Shown piece after piece: positions 56,601 through 64,000 of a stretch of 64,000 bases of DNA. A program made the translations under genes and the position numbers. The stretch is from Microcyclospora pomicola (Eukaryota > Ascomycota > Dothideomycetes > Capnodiales). Location: assembly GCA_002786065.1 (NCBI GenBank), contig NHNY01000020.1:365253-429252 (forward strand). The letters are read 5' to 3'. Positions within the stretch are counted from its first letter, which is position 1. Every line of letters starts with the position of its first letter. Under the pieces are notes generated by a model. That model did no database searches, was not told the DNA's origin, and saw only the letters and a list, made by a program, of their open reading frames with translations.

Positions 56601-56747
56601 TGCGTCACGCGCCGCGACGGGTCGCAGATGACCATCGACCACTCCTTCAAGGTGCTGCAGCACTGCATCGAGCTCATCGACGCAGGCATCTCCACCCGCT
56701 TCTCCGGCGGCATCCGTGCGAAGCTGGAATACCTGGCCAGGGCTTGA
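53694..56747 (+). CDS. CMR1: CMR1-type melanin transcription factor (two C2H2 fingers plus Zn2Cys6)
   Basis: Exons 53694-53763, 53838-53892 and 53972-56747 sum to 2,901 nt and 966 residues. The first two exons are easily missed because they are 70 and 55 nt long. They encode two C2H2 fingers: CTYCGQSF...RHILTH (Cys4, Cys7, His20, His24) and CFTCHMSF...RHYTVH (Cys32, Cys35, His48, His52). A Zn(II)2Cys6 cluster follows, ACSNCAKTKTKCDKKFPCSRC then CTL (Cys79, 82, 89, 95, 98, 105). This unusual double type of DNA-binding region is the mark of Cmr1/Pig1/Cmr regulators, which activate PKS and THN reductase genes of DHN melanin. The long C-terminal part is a Fungal_trans-like middle homology region (FFLRSYSNCFERYFPLTSRG, FAEACRISLFDLIEKDIIMS). 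A Pro/Ser-rich linker (about 115-220) separates the two. It is nuclear. Position between PKS and reductase fits that role. Confidence 0.93.
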
Positions 56748-58469
56748 GAAGAATAAGTCAAGCTGACCAGGTTAATGCACATAACTACAACATCACAACC
56801 GCAAGTCGAGCTGAGTACTCCGCTGGCTGCCATACATTCGACTCGGATGACGCTGTGACTTGGCCGTCGAACATGAATACAAACGAGCTCACGACGACGA
56901 TTTATACAGCACAAGTTTTCCCCTTCCTAACTTCTTCTTCTTCTTTTTGGGAAATCGACTTCTTTTAGCGCAAGCGATATTCCCCAGCAACCATTTTCCG
57001 ACGCCAGCATCCCTGCTGTGGGGTTCATCTTCGGCGTCGCGGGAAACATGAATCACGAAGAAACTGTACGACTTAATCTATACACATTGGGGTTATCAGG
57101 AGGGAAACATCGGGCGTCTTCGCTAGGGAACTTATATATATACCGGAGGGGTTACAAGGCAAAATCTGCATCACGAATATGGGCGATGGGCTATGGAGGA
57201 AAGAAATGCGTCGCGATGTGGAGTCGTTGGTAGACAATCTGATGTGGAGAATTGAACATATGCGATGAAACAATATCTGTCCCACTGTGACAAGGTCGTC
57301 GAATCTGACGTATGTTCATTTGCCTGTGCATACCTCGTGGCATAGAGCTACTCGCTGGGTTGTGTACTGCAAGCAATTCGAATCTCTGCCTGAGTGAAGG
57401 ATGTGTCGGGAAGGTAGTACTTTATATACTCCATCCATCATGTCCAGACGCTGTCGCATAGATACAGGACGGCAGGACCGTCCATGTGGCCGTCGTCTCT
57501 GCTAGTCTTGATACAAACAGATCTTATTGCACAGAGCCTCATATCATTTGAGAGAAGGTACTGCGATAAGGCTCCGGCGATCTTACCAATGACCCAGACG
57601 AGATAATCGTAGCTACAGTTCTGGTCGGTAACAATCAGCTGCGGCTGATCGAACAATACAGCACACTGTTTGAAAGACATGTAACGTATCATGACATCGC
57701 TCGGGATGGCTTGGGTGCATGCCTCGTACCAACGAGCAACGTTGTAGCACATACGACGTCCAATGACTGCTGCGATGACGACGGAGACTGGTCGGCACAT
57801 TAATCCGCAGTTGCATATTCCGGGTAGTGGGGATAGAATGGCGAAGTGAAGTCGATCGGGTGTGTAAGGTAGAGTAGGTATCTCATGCCAAGAACCAGTC
57901 GAGATGATCGGACGGCTATAAATGGTGCCTGGGAAGTATATTTTTAAGTAGAGGGAAGAATTGGACCCTGGCGGGGGCGCGGCTACAGTGATAATTAGGG
58001 ACTCTTCACGCCCAGCAGCGCGCGCACAGACGATCAGCTCGCTCTTTCGCTGCATCGCTCAATGCCGAGCTGCATTTCGATCCTCGTCGGCAATCTGTTG
58101 TGGCCAGCAACGCACCACGACCAAACGTGGCTCAGCGATAGCTAGACGGCGTTGGCGTCGCGCAGCTCACAATCGGATCTCGCTGAAAAGTGGAGTCGGA
58201 GGGCATCTGGGCGAATCGTGTTGTGCTGGTCAGCACCGGAGGCTTGCGAGTAGTAGGAGTAGCCACAAGAGTAGTATTCTTTGGTTGATCATGGCGCTGC
58301 AGGGGCAGAGAGGGGCGCGGCGGCGGTGAGCCGATTTATTTACCTCCCCTCTACTCCCCCCACCACCCATTGCCATTCTTCGACTCTTTCCAATCCGATT
58401 CACATCAACTCACCGCAACCAACCTCAATCACTCCTCCTCCCCCACCACCACCAACACCACCACACATC
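56748..58469. promoter_or_regulatory. Intergenic, CMR1 to THN reductase
   Basis: 1.7 kb that should contain the CMR1 3' UTR and the reductase promoter. The final 130 bases before 58470 are a C/T- and CA-rich leader (ccaccaccaccaac), typical of highly expressed fungal genes. A minus-strand ORF of 205 codons (57438-58055) has no recognisable feature and is not called. An AT-rich tract at about 57935-57955 (aagtatatttttaagtag) may be a promoter or terminator element on one of the strands. Confidence 0.45.
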
Positions 58470-59359
58470 ATGTCTGCTTCTTCAGCTGTCGAGACCTCCC
58501 GCCTGGATGGCAAGGTCGCCCTCGTCACCGGTTCCGGCCGTGGCATTGGAGCGGCCATGGCCACCGAGCTCGCTGCCCGTGGTGCCAAGGTTGTTGTCAA
58601 CTACGCCAACTCCGCCGACGCAGCCAACAAGATCGTCGAGAACATCAAGGCCAAGGGTGGTGATGCCATTGCCCTCAAGGCAGACGTCGGTGATGTTGCT
58701 CAGACCACCAAGCTCATGTCTCAGGCTGTTGAGCACTTCGGCAAGCTCGACATTGTCTGCTCCAACTCCGGTGTCGTCTCTTTCGGCCACCTCAAGGATG
58801 TGACCGAGGAGGAGTTCGACCGTGTTTTCCGCATCAACACTCGTGGCCAGTTCTTCGTCGCCCGTGAGGCCTACAAGCACCTGTCCGTTGGTGGCCGCAT
58901 CATTCTGATGGGCTCAATCACTGGACAAGCCAAGGGCGTGCCCAAGCACACCGTCTACTCCGGATCCAAGGGTGCCATTGAGACCTTTGTCCGCTGCATG
59001 GCCATCGACTGTGGTGACAAGAAGATCACTGTCAACGCTGTCGCTCCCGGTGGCATCAAGACCGACATGTACCACGCCGTCTGCCGCGAGTACATCCCCA
59101 ACGGCGAGAACCTCAGCGACGATGAGGTTGACGAGGTAAGCTTACAAACGAAGCTCGGAAGTTTCTGAGGCTTTCTCTCTTCCGCATGCCAATCCCCTGC
59201 TAACAAATAATTTCTCTACAGTACGCCAAGACCTGGTCCCCCATGAACCGTGTCGGCCAGCCTATCGATATCGCACGCGTTGTCTGCTTCCTCGCCTCGC
59301 AGGACGGCGAGTGGGTCAACGGCAAGGTCATCGGCATTGACGGTGCCGCATGCATGTAG
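58470..59359 (+). CDS. THR1: 1,3,8-trihydroxynaphthalene reductase (Brn1/Thr1 type)
   Basis: Exons 58470-59135 and 59222-59359 with an 86-nt intron give 267 residues, the length of fungal naphthol reductases. The Rossmann site is TGSGRGIG (20-27). Catalytic residues are Ser149 in GSITGQ, Tyr163 in VYSGSK and Lys167. [11 protein letters not shown] is the NNAG-equivalent in the form used by naphthol reductases, and the enzyme ends IGIDGAACM, nearly identical in pattern to known Brn1/Thr1 proteins. It reduces 1,3,8-trihydroxynaphthalene to vermelone, and usually also tetrahydroxynaphthalene to scytalone, with NADPH in the cytosol. Tricyclazole-class inhibitors act on this enzyme family. Codon choice is strongly biased to C-ending codons, which points to high expression. 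It belongs to the same cluster as the PKS and CMR1 genes and is presumably activated by CMR1. Confidence 0.94.
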
Positions 59360-60966
59360 ATTATGAAATAATGCCGACCTCCCGATCAGATATACCAGAT
59401 CTTTTAGATATCATGAAAAAAACATGAAACCTCACGATTCATACTTCCACGTTTAGAGCATGGCGATACTGCGTTACATGTACGAGATGTTGTGTGACAA
59501 AGGAGAAGCATACATTCACCCTTGTTGGAGGTTCGATGTTGAGCATGCATCCTGAATACAAAGATGTGTGATCAAGGTAGATGAGGATTGCTGCGAAGGC
59601 ATGTTAGGAGAATGCGAAAAGCATGAAGCGCAATCGCACACTCCAGCTTCCCTCTAAGCATTGTCGATCTCGAAGCGATCATGTTGTTGCGTTCTGCTAG
59701 CATGATGCGATTCCAATGTATTGTCTTGCCAACGGTTCCATTCGTATACCACTTGATGTGCCAATGTAGATATGCATTTGAAGATTAATAGGCACGTGAC
59801 GTTATCGTTGGATGTATCGCGGCCTCAGGCACACATCCCCAAACCCGAAGCTCACTTGATCATGAGTCATCGACACAGCACATGTTCGGAGCCTGTTCCG
59901 GTCATTGAGAAGCTCTATGGTCGACGCGGGTACGGCATACAGAAGCTCATATCCCGGCCTGGCATGTGAAAGTCGCCCTGCAGGTGCTCCTCTTGGTCAA
60001 TATCTATTTTCGTTTTTCAAGCTGTCACCGCCTTTGCAATCAGGAAAAGGCCGAGAAGCTTGTTCCGATCAAGAGAACGCGCGAAGGTGAGACCGGATGC
60101 ATAATGGAAGTGGCGCTATCTGCTTAGATTCGGACCTTACTGCGCCAGTAGCGTATAGCCACGTTAAGAGCGACATTATCACAAAGATCATCAAGCCATG
60201 ATGGTGTGCAGCTCAACGGCGGTGACATGCATTTGGGTTTCCTAGGGGCCATTGCTTGATCCTGCGTGGACTGCGAATGCACGAAAACTGGGAGTCATGA
60301 TCTCATCAATGCATATCCCGAGTGTGTTGTTGGGAGATGAAGCAGCTTCGGCGATACCGTGCATTGATTCAGGACGTTGAACGAGCTCGTACCTCGCCGT
60401 CGTGCGGTCTTGCCGGTCCAACACGGCACGGAATAGTAGTAACCAGATTACAGGCTTGAAATCGAGGCAGTTGATGTAAACGAAGATTGTAGTATGCGAG
60501 GATGACTTCCGCGCCACAGATCTGGCCAACGCGCAGATCGATCTGAACCTTGTACATTTCTGCAGGTGCCCCGTGGATAGCCCAAATACTGTTGGACCAC
60601 TCGGACGCGAGTCCGGCCATATCGGGTTGTTCTTGCATGCATTGCAGGATGCATAGTGCGGGGCGGGACGGAGATACGATCTCACAACCATATCGACTAG
60701 GCTGTTTCAGCATCTTTGCGGACTAGATCTGTAAGCGCGATATACTTGAAGTGCAGGGGTGCTCAGTCCTGATTGATCATTGCGGGAGAAAGCATGATTA
60801 TGTTGAGTGTGGCGCCGAGGTGTAACTTTCACTGACTCGCGATACCATGCGCCTTCAACACAATGCCTGTTCCCTGCTAGAAGCGTTCAGCCTCTTTGCG
60901 CTGCTGAGCATGCAATCGAATCAGCGAGGGTATGGATTCTCGCTTTCGTCAACTCATGATTCATCA
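59360..60966. other. Intergenic, THN reductase to hypothetical gene
   Basis: 1.6 kb between convergent genes. Two overlapping minus-strand ORFs at 60242-60713 (149 and 114 codons, different frames) have no domain features and no clear start context; neither is called. Confidence 0.45.
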
Positions 60967-62148
60967 TCAGAGACCGAATAGCATCTTGTCGAGCGCTATG
61001 GCTTTGCTGTCTCTGACTTTCCGCATTTTCGATTGCTCGGTAGTCGTTGCTGGATGGGTGGGCCTAGGACTCGATGGTTGACTCTGCGTCGGTCTAGATG
61101 TTTGACCCCGTTCGAAACAGGTGAACGAGATAGGTTCCAAGGTATCTTGCGTGCTTTGTCCTACGCGAACATCAAGCATTGGCAATCCGGCAGTCTTGAG
61201 ACTCCGCGTACTGCATCCATGAATCATGAAGGCATACACAAGGTCAGACCAGCTTATCCGAGACGCTAGACCATCACCTGGACTCCTGTTGCGAGAGTCC
61301 CGGGCTGAAGGTCCCGACCTTGTCACAGCGTTGTGTTCACTGTCGTCCAGAATCTTCTGCAATTTTTTGACACATACAGCTTGTGATCGCTCCGACCATC
61401 CTTGCACATGCATTACTGTCGTGGAGCTACCGCTCACTGGAAACCCACAGTCCGCAAAGCATATCGTGTACAACGCTGGAAAGGTCTCGAGATAGTGCAA
61501 TGCCCACTCAGTGACTTTATGCTGGCCACGGAGCATGATGACCCGAAGATGCTGGAAAGCAGCGTGCTCGTTCACTTCCTCCGACCACGTTCTGATCACT
61601 CGGTCACTGAGCAAGCTGGTTGCGCCGCATGTGCGCGAGTCAGGTGTAGAAATGGTAAGAGCTTGTAGGTTCTTCAAGCGAGAAACATATATCAGAGCCG
61701 TTGAGCTTAGAGTGTGATTCTGTATGGTAAGTCTCGTCAGCCATGTATCTGCAGGACTGTTTGATGCATCAATCGCTTGTGGAAGTATATCACAACTTTC
61801 GCATCCTGTTCTCCATATATGGGTAAAGCTCGCATCAGCAAGCTCGGTACGCGTGAACATCTTCCAGACTTGTAGGCTCTTGAGTCCGGCCTCGTTCACA
61901 GCATGCCAAATTTGCTGCACGAGACGATGAGGGAGATTGCTCATCGAAGATTCATCCATTCGCTCAAGATTGCAAAGGATTCTCCGCATCGCTGTCTCTT
62001 GAAGCGAGTTGGTGCCTCGCACTGGCGGAAGATATCTCGGTTTCTGACCGCGACATTGGGAAGGCGAAAAGTTGCGGCATTTGTGCTTGCTGCCACTCAC
62101 GACCGTTTCTTTGTATACTAGACCTGAGTCTTCGGCAAAATGAAGCAT
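60967..62148 (-). CDS. Hypothetical protein, F-box/LRR-like layout
   Basis: Uninterrupted frame of 393 codons from the first Met. The start is uncertain: residues 1-50 do not resemble the rest, and a later Met, at MRRILCNLER (61989) or MSNLPHRLVQ (61944), could be the true start, since NLPHRLVQQIWHAV looks like the first helix of a fungal F-box-like domain. Downstream are short repeating segments with leucine-rich spacing (WLTRLTIQNHTLSS, SRLKNLQALTIS, FQHLRVIMLRGQ, YLETFPALYTICFADCGF), as in fungal F-box/LRR-like hypothetical proteins. The C-terminus is polar, Pro/Ser/Thr-rich, ending KALDKMLFGL-like. If the F-box reading is right, it would be an SCF substrate adaptor; this is weakly supported. 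It lies next to the transposon, but its frame is intact. Confidence 0.6.
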   Translation of the reverse strand: MLHFAEDSGLVYKETVVSGSKHKCRNFSPSQCRGQKPRYLPPVRGTNSLQETAMRRILCNLERMDESSMSNLPHRLVQQIWHAVNEAGLKSLQVWKMFTRTELADASFTHIWRTGCESCDILPQAIDASNSPADTWLTRLTIQNHTLSSTALIYVSRLKNLQALTISTPDSRTCGATSLLSDRVIRTWSEEVNEHAAFQHLRVIMLRGQHKVTEWALHYLETFPALYTICFADCGFPVSGSSTTVMHVQGWSERSQAVCVKKLQKILDDSEHNAVTRSGPSARDSRNRSPGDGLASRISWSDLVYAFMIHGCSTRSLKTAGLPMLDVRVGQSTQDTLEPISFTCFERGQTSRPTQSQPSSPRPTHPATTTEQSKMRKVRDSKAIALDKMLFGL

Positions 62149-62276
62149 TATCGCATCGGTGAGCCGTACAATCTTTTACACGAGCGTACCATGAAAGTGA
62201 GGTTACAGGAGAATGCGCTAGAGGCACGTCTCCACGTGATAGAACAGCTCTGCTCTACTCTACTAACGCGGAGGTC

Positions 62277-62307
62277 GGGGGTGTGAAATGGACGGGGGTG
62301 TGAAATG
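62277..62307. repeat. Two 14-bp direct repeats at the transposon end
   Basis: gggggtgtgaaatg occurs at 62277-62290 and 62294-62307, spaced 17 bp apart start to start. Paired subterminal repeats at a transposon end are candidate transposase-binding sites; the right-hand end is not visible. Confidence 0.8.
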
Positions 62308-62379
62308 CCAGATTCCAAGCTGCCACCTTCAATGCATGATAACTTCATAACCACTTAATGAAAAGGCTTGATTCTTGGT

Positions 62380-63984
62380 TTATATGATAGCTAAGAGCTG
62401 TGGCAATAGCTGTTTACAAGATCTTCTGGTGTGGCCTTGTGTGTGGCATGTGGTGCATGTTGGTGCCTTTCTGGCTGGCTTTTCAACTTCTGGTTCTCCC
62501 TCAACTTCTACCAATTGAGTAGGCATGTTTGATACCTGTTCAACTGACAGTGGAATGTCTGATCTGATTGGGCCTCTCTTCCTCTTCTTTCTGATGTGAA
62601 AGGCCTCATTAGCCTGTTGTAGATCATGGACCTGTGCCTGGAACAAGGCAGCTGTTGTAGCCATAATTGTGGCTCCCTTTGACAACTGCTCAATCATGTC
62701 ATATATGGGGGTTGGTGAGCTACTTTGGTGCCTCTGGAGCCTGTGTTTAATGCTTGTAGTCTGCCTAGTGACTTGCAATGCATTATGTGGTGTCTGGGGC
62801 TGCCATGAATGGCTTGATGACTGACTTGATGGCAGAGATATTGGCAATGGATCAAGCCTAGCTAAAACAACCTCTGGATTGAATGGATTGATGCCTGCTC
62901 CTCTGAAACCTGCTTGGATGTTGGCCTTGGTAATTGCCTGTGTATGTGCCATATAGAAACTGTGGATAAATGCCAGTTTATCTATGTGGAATATGTGCCT
63001 CTGGATCAGGCCCTGGTTCTGTTTTGAAAAGGCCTGTTTCAATGGACCAAAACAACCAACATCCATAGGCTGTAATATATGAGATGAATGTGGTGGCATC
63101 CATAACAATATGATGCCTTGATCCTCACAGAATTGCCTAAATTCTGAGGTGGTATGGCTACCATGATTATCCAGAATCAGTAGCCTCTTAGATCCAATTG
63201 TATATGCCTTTGTATGCCTGTCAAAGTGCTGGATCCACTGATATCCAATTTGATCTGTTGTCCAGCCATTTGGGCTCACACTGAATACCCAGTCTGGTGG
63301 TAGGCCTTCAAACCATGCCTTGTTGTATTCCTTGCCTTTGAAGATGATAAATACAGGTATGGCTCTGCCAGTTGCACTGCCACCTTGTATGAGGGTGATC
63401 CACTCAGTATTAGTTGGCTTAATCTGCTTAGGTCTCCCTTCTCCCTCTGTGGCAGTGACTACCTTGGAGGCAGATATCTGGCCCATTTGAAAGCCAGTTT
63501 CATCAAAGTTGTAGATGTCTTCATTCTGGATGCCATACTTGTTGATTGTGTTCCTCACAAGGTCAAACCAGCCTTGTATGATCTGTGGTTGCTCACATAG
63601 CCTTCTCTGGCATTCATATGCCCTACCAAGTCTCACACTGAGCTGTGGTGTCCTTTTTATGAATGTATTGGCCCATTTCATGCCAACTGGTGGTGCACCT
63701 TTGGCCTGGCATATTGAGTCTGCCATGCCTTTGATTATGCCAATTGATGGGGATAATCCCTGCCTATCCAGTTCCAGAATCTTGTTTATTATCACCATCT
63801 CTTCATGTAAATCCAGCCTCTTGTTTTTGACCTTGTAATCTGCCTTTGAAGGTGTTCCATTGATTCTTCTCCAGAGTGTGGTTACAGGGACTTGGTAGGC
63901 AGCTGCACAGGCATTGATGGACTGAAATTGGCCTTGCTTGAAAGCCTGCATTGCAAGGAGAATACTACCTTCTTTTGAGGCCAT
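62380..63984 (-). CDS. Pogo/Fot1-family transposase with C-terminal zinc knuckle
   Basis: 534 residues, no internal stop. N-terminal helix-turn-helix of the pogo/Psq type (AMQAFKQGQFQSINACAAAY, TTLWRRINGT), then a CENP-B-like second DNA-binding region (residues 55-115). The catalytic core has Asp161 in NFDETGFQMG, Asp272 in LILDNHGSH and Asp308 in LQPMDVGCFGPLKQ, a DD35D triad of the Tc1/mariner superfamily. The C-terminus holds a CCHC zinc knuckle, CTTCHTQGHTRRSC (Cys510, Cys513, His518, Cys523), preceded by a basic KKRKRG stretch that may be a nuclear localisation signal. In this family the enzyme excises the element and inserts it at TA. The reading frame looks functional. Arg is encoded only by AGA/AGG because the gene has no CpG at all, unlike host genes. 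The start Met is 16 nt from the window end. Confidence 0.9.
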   Translation of the reverse strand: MASKEGSILLAMQAFKQGQFQSINACAAAYQVPVTTLWRRINGTPSKADYKVKNKRLDLHEEMVIINKILELDRQGLSPSIGIIKGMADSICQAKGAPPVGMKWANTFIKRTPQLSVRLGRAYECQRRLCEQPQIIQGWFDLVRNTINKYGIQNEDIYNFDETGFQMGQISASKVVTATEGEGRPKQIKPTNTEWITLIQGGSATGRAIPVFIIFKGKEYNKAWFEGLPPDWVFSVSPNGWTTDQIGYQWIQHFDRHTKAYTIGSKRLLILDNHGSHTTSEFRQFCEDQGIILLWMPPHSSHILQPMDVGCFGPLKQAFSKQNQGLIQRHIFHIDKLAFIHSFYMAHTQAITKANIQAGFRGAGINPFNPEVVLARLDPLPISLPSSQSSSHSWQPQTPHNALQVTRQTTSIKHRLQRHQSSSPTPIYDMIEQLSKGATIMATTAALFQAQVHDLQQANEAFHIRKKRKRGPIRSDIPLSVEQVSNMPTQLVEVEGEPEVEKPARKAPTCTTCHTQGHTRRSCKQLLPQLLAII

Positions 63985-64000
63985 AATGGATGAAATTGGT

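Larger units (their letters stand above)
62266..64000 (-). mobile_element. Pogo/Fot1-type DNA transposon, cut by window edge
   Basis: Contains a full transposase frame on the minus strand. The left boundary is proposed just after a TA dinucleotide at 62264-62265, because a G-rich stretch with two copies of a 14-bp word (gggggtgtgaaatg) begins there and the sequence character changes. The other end, with the matching inverted repeat and TA duplication, is outside the window, so the terminal inverted repeat cannot be confirmed. From 62295 to 64000 there is not a single CG dinucleotide. Confidence 0.75.

Noticed and set aside
57438-58055. 205-codon minus-strand ORF between CMR1 and the THN reductase
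   Set aside because: No recognisable motif; it overlaps the expected promoter of the reductase, and its residue composition looks random.
60242-60713. Two overlapping minus-strand ORFs (149 and 114 codons)
   Set aside because: Different frames over the same bases and no domain; could be a decayed gene, but nothing supports an identity.

Overview
The window is nuclear DNA of a filamentous ascomycete, most likely a Dothideomycete close to the Mycosphaerellales/Capnodiales. Genes carry short 45-110 nt spliceosomal introns, occur on both strands and are monocistronic. The gene set (CP2 factor, Hop2, Vps71, CCT-eta, prefoldin 3, a Helo-like/NACHT STAND receptor, DHA2 transporter) is fungal. The trio of melanin PKS, CMR1-type factor and trihydroxynaphthalene reductase is the linkage known from Dothideomycetes. 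Splice models below were assembled by eye; for each spliced gene the exon lengths add up to a whole number of codons and the joins restore family motifs.

1-11 kb: a 71-residue conserved small protein, meiotic Hop2, an acyl-protein thioesterase-like hydrolase, the SWR1-complex zinc-finger protein Vps71, a BTB protein, an atypical SDR and an unrecognised coiled-coil protein. 10.7-15.5 kb is a gene desert with simple repeats, leading into a CP2/Grainyhead-type transcription factor (15.5-18.3 kb). 20.3-29.2 kb: a seven-exon cytochrome P450 with a GC-AG intron, CCT7, an AMMECR1 protein and a DHA2 multidrug transporter with a 12-nt microexon. 29.7-33.8 kb: a Helo-like/NACHT STAND receptor and a patatin-like phospholipase face each other tail to tail with 9 bp between stop codons. 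Prefoldin subunit 3 follows.

36.2-59.4 kb is the DHN-melanin cluster. An intronless non-reducing PKS (SAT-KS-AT-PT-ACP-ACP-TE) should make 1,3,6,8-tetrahydroxynaphthalene. A CMR1-type factor with two C2H2 fingers plus a Zn(II)2Cys6 cluster should regulate the genes. A 267-aa SDR should reduce tri- and/or tetrahydroxynaphthalene. Between PKS and CMR1 lies an intact salicylate-hydroxylase-like flavin monooxygenase, isolated by about 5.3 kb and 4.0 kb of apparently non-coding DNA. Scytalone dehydratase is not in the window.

61-64 kb: a hypothetical protein, then a pogo/Fot1-type DNA transposon running off the right edge. Its transposase ORF is complete, and the last 1,706 bp of the window contain no CpG dinucleotide, in sharp contrast to the host DNA beside it. 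The most noteworthy items are this CpG-free transposon, the STAND/patatin pair and the monooxygenase inside the melanin cluster.
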